This document shows, in pieces, positions 39,066-48,131 of a stretch of DNA of 64,000 nucleotides; position 1 is the stretch's first letter, and each line of letters starts with the position of its first letter. The stretch comes from Terrabacter sp. MAHUQ-38. Its GTDB lineage: Bacteria > Actinomycetota > Actinomycetes > Actinomycetales > Dermatophilaceae. The DNA lies in NCBI RefSeq assembly GCF_014518425.1, contig NZ_JACVCU010000009.1, forward strand, positions 1-64,000, read 5' to 3'. The notes under the pieces are model-generated. The model saw nothing but the letters and a program-made list of their open reading frames with translations, was not told the DNA's origin and ran no database searches. The position numbers and the translations under genes were made by a program.

Positions 39066-39883
39066 TGACCACGCGACGTTCGCCGTGGCGCACGGCCGTC
39101 GGCCTCGTGCTCACCGCAGTCATGCTGTTCCCCGTCTACTGGATGGTGAACGTCTCGCTCACCGCGACGACCGACATGCGCAAGGACCCCCCGAACCTCT
39201 TCCCGGTCAACCCGACGCTCGTGGGCTACCAGGCGGTGCTCGAGCAGCAGCTCCCCTTCCTGGCGACGAGCCTCGCCGTCGGGCTCGGCACGGTGCTGCT
39301 CACCCTCGCCGTCGCAGCTCCGGCCGGCTACGCCCTGGCCAAGCTGAGGCCGCGCGGCGAGGGGGTGTTGAGCTTCGTGCTGCTCAGCAGCCAGATGATC
39401 CCGGCGATCATCATGGCGATGGGGTTCTACGCCATCTACCTCAAGCTCGGCGTCCTCAACACTGTCGCCGGGCTCATCGTGGCCGACAGCACCATCGCCG
39501 TCCCGTTCGCCGTCATGGTGTTCACCGCCTTCATGCAAGGCATCCCCGACGAGCTCGTCAACGCCGCCAAGATCGACGGCGCGTCGCACCTGCGCACCTT
39601 CTGGTCGGTCATCATGCCGGTGAGCCGTAATGCCGCGGTGACCGTGTCGCTCTTCGCGTTCCTCTGGGCATGGTCCGACTTCATCTTCGCGTCGTCGCTC
39701 GACAACGGTGGCGACGCGAGGCCGATCACGCTCGGCATCTACGCCTACATCGGCAACAACAACCAGCAGTGGAACGCCATCATGGCGACCGCCGTCGTGG
39801 CCTCGATCCCCGCCACCGTCCTGCTCGTGCTCGCCCAGCGCTACGTCGCCGCCGGCGTCACGGCGGGCGCCGTCAAGGACTGA
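39065..39883 (+). CDS. sugar ABC permease, MalG/UgpE-like (locus 2)
   Basis: 272 residues with six membrane helices and EAA loop ELVNAAKIDGASHLRTFW. CAGGAGG lies in the end of the preceding gene. It forms the channel with the MalF-like subunit. As in the other two loci, no ATPase gene accompanies it. Confidence 0.9.
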   Translation: MTTRRSPWRTAVGLVLTAVMLFPVYWMVNVSLTATTDMRKDPPNLFPVNPTLVGYQAVLEQQLPFLATSLAVGLGTVLLTLAVAAPAGYALAKLRPRGEGVLSFVLLSSQMIPAIIMAMGFYAIYLKLGVLNTVAGLIVADSTIAVPFAVMVFTAFMQGIPDELVNAAKIDGASHLRTFWSVIMPVSRNAAVTVSLFAFLWAWSDFIFASSLDNGGDARPITLGIYAYIGNNNQQWNAIMATAVVASIPATVLLVLAQRYVAAGVTAGAVKD

Positions 39884-39944
39884 CCCCCGCATCCGGCAGC
39901 CCCGACGACCGGGCAACGCCGTCGACCCTTCCGAGAGGACCGCA

Positions 39945-41708
39945 GTGCCATCCCTATCCGCCGTCGAGTTCGACGTCCGCGCCATCCCCTTCAGCACCCG
40001 TGGCGCCTGGCTCAACATCAGCCCGGTGGTCGGGCTGCACGAGTACGCCGACGACCTGCACCTCGTGGCCCATCGCAACGGGCACCGCAACGGCCTGACG
40101 CCCGTGGTGCGGCTGCTGCCGTGGCGCGGCGGTGCGCAGGCTCCCGCGACGACGACGGCCACGAGCTCGGTGCTGTCCTGGCGGGACGAGCAGGGCTACG
40201 TAGAGGCGGTGTTCGACGGGCCGGAGCTCGTCCGTCTCCGTGGCAGCGGGCTGGGCCTGCGCCTCGACGACGCCGCGCCAGGGCTCACGCCGTTCAGCGG
40301 CACGTACCTCTACCTCGACCCCGCCACGGGCGACCACGTCCTCACGTCGTACGAGACGGGGCTGCGCTACCGGGTCACCGTCCTGACCGGCCATTGCGAG
40401 GCGGTCGGTGCGGGCGCCCTCGGCAAGGCGCGTCGCGCCCTGACCGTCGGCGGCAACGGTGAAGCGTGGGAGATGGCGGTCGAGGAGTTCCGCACGTCGC
40501 GGGCCCCGCTGGTGCTCGCATCGACGTTCGACGAGGCCGTCGAGGCGGCCACCGCAGGCTTCTCCACGTACGTCGACCGTGTCGCACCCTGGCGCGACGA
40601 CTCCACTCCCGCAGCGGCGCTCGCGGCATACGTGCTGTGGTCGGCCACGGTCGCGCCGGAGGGCTTCCTCCGGCGCGAGTCGGTGCTCATGTCGATGCAC
40701 TGGATGGACAAGCTGTGGAGCTGGGACCACTGCTTCAACGCGCTCGCCCTCGCCAGTGGTGAGCCGGAGCTCGCCCTCGACCAGTTCCTCGCGCCGTTCG
40801 ACCACCAGACGGACGAGGGCGCGCTGCCCGACTCGATCTCGCACTCCGAGCTGCTCTACAACTACGTCAAGCCTCCCATCCACGGCTGGACGTTCGAGGA
40901 GCTGCGGCCGCTCCTGCCCTCTCTTGACGAACAGGTGCTGGTGCAGGTGCGCGACAGGCTCGCTGCCTGGACGCGCTTCTGGCTCGACCACCGTCGGGCT
41001 CCGGGTCGCGCGCTGCCCTACTACCAGCACGGCAACGACAGCGGCTGGGACAACTCCACCACCTTCGACGCTGACCGCGTCATCGAGTCGCCGGACCTTG
41101 CCGCGTTCCTCGTCGTGCAGCTGGACGTGCTGGCCGACCTCGAGGAGCAGCTCGGTGACGCCGCGGCCGCTGCCGACTGGCGTGACGAGTCGGAGCGGCT
41201 GCTCGATGCGCTGATGACACTGTGGGACGGTGCCGCCTTCGTCGCCCGGTCGGCCAACACGGGGGAGGCGAGCAGCGCGAGCAGTCTGCTCAACCTCCTG
41301 CCACTGGTTCTCGGCGAGCGGCTGCCGGACGACGTGCGCAGTGCGCTCGCGCGTCGGCTCGGCGACCACCTCACTGCATGGGGCCCGGCAACCGAGCCAC
41401 CGACGTCCCCTCACTACGAGCCCGACGGCTACTGGCGCGGTCCGATCTGGGCACCCTCCACGGTTCTCATCGAGAACGGGCTACGTCGCGGAGGGGACGT
41501 CGAGATCGCCGACGACGTCAGCGCGAGGTTCCGGCGGCTCTGCGAGACAAGCGGGTTCGCCGAGAACTTCGACGCGCTCACCGGTGAGGGGCTGCGCGAC
41601 CGGGCCTACACCTGGACGGCCAGCGCCTACCTCCGGCTCGCCGCCGCCTCGGTGCAGGCGAAGGCGTTCGACGTCGGCGCCTCGTCGGGGAGGACCTCGG
41701 CCCGGTGA
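39945..41708 (+). CDS. GH63 / MGH1-like glycoside hydrolase
   Basis: 587 residues. An N-terminal beta-sandwich region (about 1-190) is followed by an (alpha/alpha)6 barrel with motifs of the mannosylglycerate-hydrolase-like GH63 group: KLWSWDHCFNALAL (with a candidate catalytic Asp), YYQHGNDSGWDNST, EPDGYWRGPIWAPSTVLIEN and a C-terminal FAENFDALTGEGLRDRAYTW. No signal peptide, so it is a cytoplasmic exo-glycosidase acting on the sugar imported by the preceding permeases. GTG 39945 follows AGAGGA. Linkage and substrate cannot be fixed; alpha-glucoside, alpha-mannoside or glycosylglycerate are possible. Confidence 0.82.
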   Translation: MPSLSAVEFDVRAIPFSTRGAWLNISPVVGLHEYADDLHLVAHRNGHRNGLTPVVRLLPWRGGAQAPATTTATSSVLSWRDEQGYVEAVFDGPELVRLRGSGLGLRLDDAAPGLTPFSGTYLYLDPATGDHVLTSYETGLRYRVTVLTGHCEAVGAGALGKARRALTVGGNGEAWEMAVEEFRTSRAPLVLASTFDEAVEAATAGFSTYVDRVAPWRDDSTPAAALAAYVLWSATVAPEGFLRRESVLMSMHWMDKLWSWDHCFNALALASGEPELALDQFLAPFDHQTDEGALPDSISHSELLYNYVKPPIHGWTFEELRPLLPSLDEQVLVQVRDRLAAWTRFWLDHRRAPGRALPYYQHGNDSGWDNSTTFDADRVIESPDLAAFLVVQLDVLADLEEQLGDAAAAADWRDESERLLDALMTLWDGAAFVARSANTGEASSASSLLNLLPLVLGERLPDDVRSALARRLGDHLTAWGPATEPPTSPHYEPDGYWRGPIWAPSTVLIENGLRRGGDVEIADDVSARFRRLCETSGFAENFDALTGEGLRDRAYTWTASAYLRLAAASVQAKAFDVGASSGRTSAR

Positions 41709-41767
41709 GCCGTGTCGGGGCGGGCGCGTGACGCCGCGCGCTGAGCGAGGGACGCACCGTCTCTCCT

Positions 41768-41781
41768 GAGACAGCGCTTTC
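41768..41781. promoter_or_regulatory. secondary locus-3 operator
   Basis: AGACAGCGCTTTCC matches 12 of 14 positions of GGMAAGCGCTTTCC and lies 67 bases (centre to centre) upstream of the main operator. Confidence 0.45.
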
Positions 41782-41800
41782 CGAGATTCTCGAGCAAGTG

Positions 41801-41831
41801 GTTGTGCGGCGGTCGACGTCTGCCCTAGGGT
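41801..41831 (+). promoter_or_regulatory. promoter of the locus-3 ABC operon
   Basis: TTGTGC (41801-41806) and TAGGGT (41826-41831) are 19 bases apart, with the main operator starting 2 bases downstream. Confidence 0.5.
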
Positions 41832-41832
41832 A

Positions 41833-41850
41833 TGGGAAAGCGCATTCCCA
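41833..41850. promoter_or_regulatory. locus-3 operator before the ABC operon
   Basis: TGGGAAAGCGCATTCCCA is an 18-base near-perfect palindrome (one mismatched pair) with a central GCGC. It is related to the sites at 48252, 48378, 50594 and 51498. Confidence 0.8.
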
Positions 41851-41903
41851 GCACCCGGAGGACGAGGAGCCAACATGGCGAACCACCGAGGTCAGGTGTC
41901 CGC

Positions 41904-42911
41904 ATGACAGCCCCGGCACAGTCGCCCGTGCTCCAGACGCCCGAGCACGCGCCGGCCCCGGCAGGCAGGACACCCCGCCGCCTCAGGATGACGGCGCAAC
42001 GGTGGAGACTGCGGGACCGGGCCGGCGTCCTGCTCCTCGCGCTTCCGGCGCTGACCCTGCTGTTCGTCTTCGCCTACATGCCCATGCTGGGCCTGGTCGT
42101 CGCGTTCAAGGCGTTCAACATCACCGACGGTGTCGCCGGCAGCCCGTGGGTCGGCTTCGACAACTTCACCTTCTTCTTCACCAGTGGTGACGCCGGGCGC
42201 GTCCTGCTCAACACCGTCGGGCTCAACACGCTGTTCCTGGCGGCAACGCTCCTCAGCGGGCTGCTCCTCGCGATCATGCTCAACGAGATCCGGTCCAAGT
42301 ACCTGCGCAAGCCACTGCAGTCCGCCATCTTCTTTCCGTACTTCGTATCGCCGATCGTCGTCAGCGTGATCCTGCAGACCCTGCTCTCCGGGGTGGGGGG
42401 CTCCGGGGGAGCGGTCAACAAGATGCTCGGCTTCTTCTCGCTCCCCGACGTCAGCTGGTACACCGAGCCGGGCCCTTGGCCGTGGATCCTCACGGTCGTC
42501 AAGATCTGGCAGCTCGGCGGCTACACGTCAGTCATCTTCCTGGCTGCGATCACCGCCATCCCGGAAGAGGTCTACGAGGCCGGCGCCCTCGACGGAGCCT
42601 CCCGAGCGCGGATGGCCCTGCACATCACCGCCCCTCTCCTTCGCCCGACGGCCGCCATCCTGCTGGTCCTCGGCGTCGGACGCATCTTCTTCGGAGACTT
42701 CGGCACCATCTACGCCATCGTCGGGGACAACGGAACCCTCTTCCCGACCACGGATGTCATCGACACGTACGTGTTCCGGGCTCTTCGGTCGCAAGGCGAC
42801 TTCGGGATGACCGCGGCCATCGGCCTCTTCCAGTCCGTCGTCGGCTTCCTCCTCATCAGCGTGGCCACTCTCATCAGCCGCCGCTACTCGCGCGAGTCCT
42901 CGCTCATCTGA
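41904..42911 (+). CDS. oligosaccharide ABC permease, LplB-like (locus 3)
   Basis: 335 residues with six membrane helices. The YMPMLGLVVAFKAFNITDG segment after helix 1 is typical of LplB/YtcP-group permeases used for oligosaccharides from plant polymers. EAA loop EVYEAGALDGASRARMAL. ATG 41904 is chosen because an upstream in-frame ATG at 41832 would run through the operator. Confidence 0.9.
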   Translation: MTAPAQSPVLQTPEHAPAPAGRTPRRLRMTAQRWRLRDRAGVLLLALPALTLLFVFAYMPMLGLVVAFKAFNITDGVAGSPWVGFDNFTFFFTSGDAGRVLLNTVGLNTLFLAATLLSGLLLAIMLNEIRSKYLRKPLQSAIFFPYFVSPIVVSVILQTLLSGVGGSGGAVNKMLGFFSLPDVSWYTEPGPWPWILTVVKIWQLGGYTSVIFLAAITAIPEEVYEAGALDGASRARMALHITAPLLRPTAAILLVLGVGRIFFGDFGTIYAIVGDNGTLFPTTDVIDTYVFRALRSQGDFGMTAAIGLFQSVVGFLLISVATLISRRYSRESSLI

Positions 42912-42925
42912 CCCTGGAGGCTGCC

Positions 42926-43867
42926 ATGACGACAACGATCTCCCGCGACTCGCGCCAGGATCAGAGCCGAGCGTCCGCCGGCTCACCGGCCGCGGCACCG
43001 AGACGGTCCAGCAGGACCGAGCCCTTCACCATCGTCAGCCTGATCGGCGTGGGAGCCTTCGCGTTGTTCTGCCTCATCCCGCTGTGGATGATCCTGGCGG
43101 GCTCGCTGACCGACGAGAACAAGCTCTCGGTGGATGGCTACAGCTTGTGGCCCTCGCCGTTCTCCCTCAAGGCGTACTCGGCCATCGTGGCCGGCGGCGC
43201 CCTGTGGAAGGCCATGGGCGCAAGCCTGTTCATCACCATCATCGGCACCACGATCTCTCTCGTCGCCACGGCGGGGATCGCCTGGGCCATCGCTCGACGG
43301 GTGCCCAGGCTGAGCACGTCCCTCGCCGTCGTCGGCTACGTCCCGATGCTCTTCCATGGCGGTCTCGTGCCGCTCTACATCCTGGTGACCCAGTACCTGC
43401 ACCTGCAGGACTCCTGGTTCTCGGTCATCCTGCCGCTGGCCGTCGCCCCTTTCCTCGTCTTCATCGGCGTCAGCTTCCTCGCCCAGCTGCCCAAGGAGAT
43501 CCTCGAGTCGGCCCGCGTCGACGGAGCCGGCGAGCTGCGCACCTTCTTCCAGATCGTCCTGCCCCTGAGCAAGCCGATCCTCGCGGTCATCGGACTGTTC
43601 TATGCCGTCGCCTACTGGAACGAGTGGTTCATGGCGCTGCTGTTCATCACCGACCCCGAGAAGTTCCCCATGCAGCTCGTGCTCCAGAACCTGATCGCGA
43701 GCGTCTCGAATGCGGCAGGCATGATCCCGGCGAGCTCCGACGTGGCGCCGGTCTACCAGCTCCGGCTCGCGCTGACGGTGGTCACCATGCTGCCCATCCT
43801 CTTCGCCTACCCCTTCGCCCAGCGGTACTTCGTCAAGGGCCTCACGCTCGGCGCCACCAAGGGCTGA
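42926..43867 (+). CDS. oligosaccharide ABC permease, LplC/YtcP-like (locus 3)
   Basis: 313 residues with six membrane helices, EAA loop EILESARVDGAGELRTFF, and the MQLVLQNLI segment near the end that is typical of LplC/YtcP permeases. TGGAGG precedes the ATG, 14 bases after the stop of the LplB-like gene. It pairs with that subunit. Confidence 0.9.
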   Translation: MTTTISRDSRQDQSRASAGSPAAAPRRSSRTEPFTIVSLIGVGAFALFCLIPLWMILAGSLTDENKLSVDGYSLWPSPFSLKAYSAIVAGGALWKAMGASLFITIIGTTISLVATAGIAWAIARRVPRLSTSLAVVGYVPMLFHGGLVPLYILVTQYLHLQDSWFSVILPLAVAPFLVFIGVSFLAQLPKEILESARVDGAGELRTFFQIVLPLSKPILAVIGLFYAVAYWNEWFMALLFITDPEKFPMQLVLQNLIASVSNAAGMIPASSDVAPVYQLRLALTVVTMLPILFAYPFAQRYFVKGLTLGATKG

Positions 43868-43941
43868 GCCTCGCACCACCCCGCAGTGCACCCGTCAGCG
43901 GCACCGAGCAACGGTGCGCCTCCATCTCAGAAAGGCACGTC

Positions 43942-45516
43942 ATGTCCGAATTCCTCTCCGCCCCCGTCTCCCGGCGGTCCGTGCTCGGCGGGGCAGGTGG
44001 CATCTCACTCGCAGCCCTGCTCGCCGCTTGCAGCTCCGGCAGCGGCACCACCGCCGCTGGAGGCAAGTTCGCCGGGAACATGACCTTCCTGCTTCCCGGC
44101 ACGGCCCCGGTCGGCTGGCAGACCGTGCTCGCCGCCGTGAACAAGCAGCTCAAGAGCGACCTCGGGTTCCAGGTCAACCCTCAGTTCATCTCATGGGCCG
44201 ACTACTCGACGCAGTCGCTTCTGCGGTTCACCTCGGGCGCCAACTTCGACACCGCCCTGCAGGCCCGGTGGCTCGCCATGAACCAGCTCGTGAGCGACAA
44301 GGCCGTCATCGGGCTGAAGAGCCTCTACTCGTCGGGCAGGTTCGGCGACCTGACCAAGACGATCGACCAGCAGGTCATCGACGCGAACACGTGGAGGGGC
44401 GAGCTCTACGGCATCCCGCAGGTCAACGGCGCCGCCCGCATCCACCACCACATCATCCGCCAGGACCTCGCCGAGCAGGTCGGTGCCGACGAGATCACGA
44501 GCTTCGACCAGCTCGAGAAGTTCTGGTACGACGTCAAGCAGAAGAACCCGGGGATGATCCCCTTCGGCCTGTCGTCGAACAACACCCGCAACAGCGTGTT
44601 CGGGCCGATCACGCCCGTGCTCAACCCGTATGCGTGGGAGAACCGCCAGCTGAGCGCCGTCAACTTCACCGGAGAGTCCCTGTGGTTCTCGCTCAGCCCT
44701 GCCGGGCCGGCCACGGGCAGCTCGGACCCCGTCCCCTTCTGGGAGGCCGAAGGAGCCCTCGACGGACTGAACCGGGCCCGCAGGTACTACCTCGACGGCA
44801 TCATCAACCGGGACATGCTCAACGCCGACTCCAAGGCCGTGAGCGGCCTGTTCGCCGCCGGGAAGTACGCCACGGCGTTCGCCATCACCGACGGTGGTTC
44901 GTCGAACGCCATCATCGCTCTGTCCAAGGCGGTCCCGCAGGCGAAGCTGGCCAACGTCATGCCCCTCAAGGGCGGCCTCGGGAGCAAGCCGTACCAGACC
45001 TTCCAGTCCGACAACTTCGTCGTGCTCAACGCCCGCGGCCAGAGCCACGAGGCCGCCATGCAGCTGCAGAACTGGCTGTCGGTCAAGAAGAACCACGACC
45101 TCATCAGCTACGGCATCGAGGGCACGGACTGGAAACCCGACGGCGACGACGGCATCGAGCGGGTGTCGACCTACGACTTCCCCGGCTTCGCGCTGTGTTG
45201 GCGAGTCCCCCTGGAGCGCAAGCCCGTGACGATGACGGAGTCGGAGGAGAAGATCTTCGAGTGGTCCAAGGACCCGAAGAACTTCGAGCTCGACCCGTAC
45301 GCGTCGTTCGTCCCCGACGTTACCCCGGTGAAGAACGAGAACACCCAGCTGGCGGCCGCGGTCACGCGTTACTGCAAGCCACTGTTCGCCGGTGCCGTCG
45401 ACGTCAACCAGGGCCTCGACGACCTCAAGAAGGCGTGTGACCGGGCGGGCCTGGCCAAGGTCCAGGCGGAGCTGGCCAAGCAGGCCGACGCGTACCTGAA
45501 GACGAAGAAGTCCTGA
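43942..45516 (+). CDS. oligosaccharide-binding lipoprotein, LipO/YtcQ-like (locus 3)
   Basis: 524 residues, longer than the binding proteins of loci 1 and 2, as usual for LplA/LipO-type proteins. The N-terminus has a twin-arginine motif (SRRSVLGGAGG) and lipobox LLAAC, so export by Tat with lipidation is likely. AAAGG precedes the ATG. It comes last in its operon, after both permeases, and is followed by a terminator. The ligand is probably a plant-polymer oligosaccharide; xylose-containing is suggested only by the GH43 gene in the same regulon. Confidence 0.88.
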   Translation: MSEFLSAPVSRRSVLGGAGGISLAALLAACSSGSGTTAAGGKFAGNMTFLLPGTAPVGWQTVLAAVNKQLKSDLGFQVNPQFISWADYSTQSLLRFTSGANFDTALQARWLAMNQLVSDKAVIGLKSLYSSGRFGDLTKTIDQQVIDANTWRGELYGIPQVNGAARIHHHIIRQDLAEQVGADEITSFDQLEKFWYDVKQKNPGMIPFGLSSNNTRNSVFGPITPVLNPYAWENRQLSAVNFTGESLWFSLSPAGPATGSSDPVPFWEAEGALDGLNRARRYYLDGIINRDMLNADSKAVSGLFAAGKYATAFAITDGGSSNAIIALSKAVPQAKLANVMPLKGGLGSKPYQTFQSDNFVVLNARGQSHEAAMQLQNWLSVKKNHDLISYGIEGTDWKPDGDDGIERVSTYDFPGFALCWRVPLERKPVTMTESEEKIFEWSKDPKNFELDPYASFVPDVTPVKNENTQLAAAVTRYCKPLFAGAVDVNQGLDDLKKACDRAGLAKVQAELAKQADAYLKTKKS

Positions 45517-45558
45517 ACGACTGGGCAGTCCGGCTCGCGAGTCCAGCCCAGACGCAGG

Positions 45559-45590
45559 CCCCGGGTGTCCACACACGTGGACCCCCGGGG
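45559..45590 (+). terminator. terminator after the locus-3 binding-protein gene
   Basis: A 14-bp stem with one mismatch (45559-45572 with 45577-45590) and an ACAC loop lies 43 bases after the stop. Confidence 0.75.
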
Positions 45591-45612
45591 CTCCGCCCTA
45601 CGACCACCCCCT

Positions 45613-45715
45613 GTTTCGCGCGATCGGTTCGCGAGCGCGCGAAACCGGGCACAAGCGCGTGAGATGTTGCGCGCTTCTCGGCGTTTCGCGCGCTCCTGAG
45701 TGGAGCGCGCGAAAC
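45613..45715. repeat. pair of related palindromic repeats
   Basis: Two inverted repeats share the same arm: GTTTCGCGCG (45613-45622) with its complement at 45636-45645, and GTTTCGCGCGCTCC (45683-45696) with its exact complement at 45702-45715. They lie between convergent genes beyond the terminator. The arrangement resembles REP-type intergenic elements, or could act as terminator for the minus-strand epimerase gene. Confidence 0.7.
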
Positions 45716-45757
45716 GTGCTTCTCTGCACGCGTGACCCGGGGGCGGACCGGGTCGTC

Positions 45758-46993
45758 TCAGGGGGTTCGGGCCTCAGCGGCGCCCTCGAGCAGCGCACCG
45801 GCGAACGACCTCGGACGGCTCAGGCTGGGCAGGAGCGCCGCCTGGTAGGCGTGGTAGACGTCCGGGCGCCCTTTCCAGACGGTGCTCGCCGGCCGGTTCT
45901 CGGGCGACAGCTCATGGCGCCACGACCCGTCGCGTGCATCGACGAACAGCTCGCGGGCATGGTCCCACCACACGGCATGCCAGTCGGCGTAGGCCGGCTC
46001 GCCCGTCGCTTCGTACAGGGCCCAGGCCGCCGCGATGGCCTCGGTCACGACCCAGTGCAGACGGTCCCGGACGACGGGCCCACCCGTGAAGTCGGTGGTG
46101 TAGACGAAGCCCGGATGGCCGTCCACCGCCCACCCATCGCGTACCGCCACCTCGAACAGGGAGTTCGCATCCGGCAGCATCCACGCGGGCGCGGAAGCAC
46201 CCAGGGCAGTACGCGTCTGAAGCGTGAGCCTGGCCCACTCGAGAAGGTGACCGATCGTGACTCCGAAGGGCCGAAAGGGGTGGGCCGGGTCCTCCCGGTT
46301 GTGCTCGAGCATCACCTGCCACCCGGGAGTGAAGTGCTCGGGGAGACGGAACGCGTGGCTAGCCGCGAACCCGTGCACGACACGTTCGACGATCGAGGCG
46401 GCGCAGTCGGACCAGAGGGTCTGGCCGGTCACGTCGGCGGCGGCCAGAAGCGCCTCCACCGTGTGCATGTTGGCGTTCACCCCACGGTAGGCCTCGAGCT
46501 CGCTCCACGAGCGGTCCCACACGTCGACCGTCAGTCCGTCGTCCGCCCGCCAGAACCGGCCGTGGAAGATCTCCAGGGCCTCGTCGAGAAGCTGCCGCGC
46601 ACCATCGGCCCCCGCCGCCGACGCGCTGCACAGCGCGAGGATGACGAACGCGTGCTCGTAGGCGCGCTTGTCCGACTGGGTCGGTGCCCCGTCGCGCACG
46701 GCGGCGAACCAGCCGCCGAACCTCTTGTCGCGGAACGCGTCCCGGAGCGCGACCACTCCGTGCATCAGCGCGTGCTCGAGGCTCGGGTCACCTTCCAGCA
46801 CCGAGAGCGCGGCGACGTGCGTCATGCGCGCCGTGATCCACAGCTCGACGGGGCGCTCCAGCTGCGGTGTGCAGTCGTCACCGAGCCATGCAAAGCCACC
46901 GTCAGGGTGAACCGCCGAGATGACGTGTTGGCGCAGCAGCCGTCTCTGCAGCTCGAGCCAGGCCTGGGACGGGGCTTCGACGATGTCTGTCAT
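45758..46993 (-). CDS. AGE-family sugar epimerase/isomerase
   Basis: 411 residues, N-acylglucosamine 2-epimerase superfamily, an (alpha/alpha)6 barrel like D-mannose isomerase and cellobiose 2-epimerase. Visible landmarks are the RPVELWITARMTHV segment, RGVNANMHTVEALL, EHNREDPAHPFRPFG with TIGHLLEW, and YTTDFTGGPV, which carry the expected catalytic His and Arg residues. It is a cytoplasmic enzyme acting on an aldose or a reducing-end sugar. ATG 46993 follows 5 bases after the glycerate kinase stop; a TTG at 47002 overlapping that stop is an alternative. Co-transcribed with the kinase gene. Confidence 0.85.
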   Translation of the reverse strand: MTDIVEAPSQAWLELQRRLLRQHVISAVHPDGGFAWLGDDCTPQLERPVELWITARMTHVAALSVLEGDPSLEHALMHGVVALRDAFRDKRFGGWFAAVRDGAPTQSDKRAYEHAFVILALCSASAAGADGARQLLDEALEIFHGRFWRADDGLTVDVWDRSWSELEAYRGVNANMHTVEALLAAADVTGQTLWSDCAASIVERVVHGFAASHAFRLPEHFTPGWQVMLEHNREDPAHPFRPFGVTIGHLLEWARLTLQTRTALGASAPAWMLPDANSLFEVAVRDGWAVDGHPGFVYTTDFTGGPVVRDRLHWVVTEAIAAAWALYEATGEPAYADWHAVWWDHARELFVDARDGSWRHELSPENRPASTVWKGRPDVYHAYQAALLPSLSRPRSFAGALLEGAAEARTP

Positions 46994-46998
46994 GTCTC

Positions 46999-48129
46999 TC
47001 AACTCGCTCGCTCGGCTGAAGGGGTGGATGGGAGACCGGCAGCGTCGAGGCGGGCAGCCATGGCCCGGCCCGCTTCACGCGCCCAGGCCGCTGGTTCGGC
47101 CATGGCCGCTTCTGCACTGCCGGCCAGGTCGCTGAGCGTGGTCACGGAAGCGACCCGCCGGACGGCGTCCGCGTCGGCTTGGCCCACAAGGGCCCAGAGT
47201 GGCGTGCGGGCGCGTCGAGCGGAGGCCGCGACCCGGCCGACGACCTTGCCGCGGAAGCTCTGCGCGTCGAGTCTGCCCTCGCCCGTCACGACGAGGTCTG
47301 CCGCTTCCACGTGCTCGTCGAGTCGCGTGAGCCGGGCGACCGCATCGGAGCCCGCGGTGAGGCGTGCGCCCCACAGGTTGACCAGGCCGAAGGCAGTGCC
47401 GCCTGCTGCCCCGCTGCCGGGGGCGCTGCCGTCGTCTCCGACGACCTGCGAGAGCCGTCGAAGACCTGCTTCCAGCAGTGCGACCTCGTCGGGCCCGGCG
47501 CCCTTCTGGACCGCGAAAGCCCCTGCGGCACCGGCTGGCCCGAGCAGGGGCGCGTCAACGTCGACAAGCACGTCCACACCCTCTGGCGGCGGCGGCAACG
47601 CCCGGCTGGAGTCGATGCGCTCGAGCCGCGCGAGGTGTCGACCGCCGAGAGGGAGCCGCAGGTTGTCCGGGCCCAGGAAGCGATGACCGAGCGCCGCCAG
47701 GGCAGCGGTGCCCCCGTCCGTGCTGGCTGAGCCGCCCAGAGTGGCCAGGATCCGCCTCACGGAGCCGTGAACGGCTGCGGCTGCCAGCTGCTGGCCGAAC
47801 CCGAAGGTGTGTGCGCCCAAGGCGTCCCGCGTCGTGAGGAGTGGCAGACCACTGGCTCGTGCGAGCTCGACCACGGCAGAACCGTCCTCGAGAAGCAGCC
47901 ATGGCGCAACAAGCGGGCCCGCCGGCCCCAGGACGCGGGTGTGAACGCGTCGGCTCCCAGGAGTGGCGGCTTCGACGACGTCAAGGGTTCCTTCGCCCCC
48001 GTCCGCCATGGGAACGCGTACGAGCTCGTCGCGAGGTCGCACGTCCGACCAGCCCTCTGCGACGGCCTCGACGACGGCTTGGGCGTTCAGGGTTCCCTTG
48101 AAGGAGTCCGGGGCGAGGACGACGCGCAC
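46999..48129 (-). CDS. glxK: glycerate kinase, GlxK/GarK family
   Basis: 376 residues, glycerate kinase family 1 (PF02595), which makes phosphoglycerate from D-glycerate and ATP. Signatures are the N-terminal VVLAPDSFKGTL, VPMADGGEGTLDV, TLGGSASTDGGTAA and VVTGEGRLDAQSFRGK. The start is GTG 48129, fixed by the conserved N-terminus. No ribosome site precedes it; instead a 31-codon reading frame ends 2 bases upstream, so coupling is likely. It lies within a sugar-uptake regulon and upstream of an epimerase gene, which implies that glycerate is formed during use of the imported sugar. Confidence 0.92.
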   Translation of the reverse strand: MRVVLAPDSFKGTLNAQAVVEAVAEGWSDVRPRDELVRVPMADGGEGTLDVVEAATPGSRRVHTRVLGPAGPLVAPWLLLEDGSAVVELARASGLPLLTTRDALGAHTFGFGQQLAAAAVHGSVRRILATLGGSASTDGGTAALAALGHRFLGPDNLRLPLGGRHLARLERIDSSRALPPPPEGVDVLVDVDAPLLGPAGAAGAFAVQKGAGPDEVALLEAGLRRLSQVVGDDGSAPGSGAAGGTAFGLVNLWGARLTAGSDAVARLTRLDEHVEAADLVVTGEGRLDAQSFRGKVVGRVAASARRARTPLWALVGQADADAVRRVASVTTLSDLAGSAEAAMAEPAAWAREAGRAMAARLDAAGLPSTPSAERAS

Positions 48130-48131
48130 GG

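Noticed and set aside
45659-47686. 675-codon plus-strand frame opposite the epimerase and kinase genes
   Set aside because: Antisense to two recognised enzymes and contains the palindromic repeat; no motifs.
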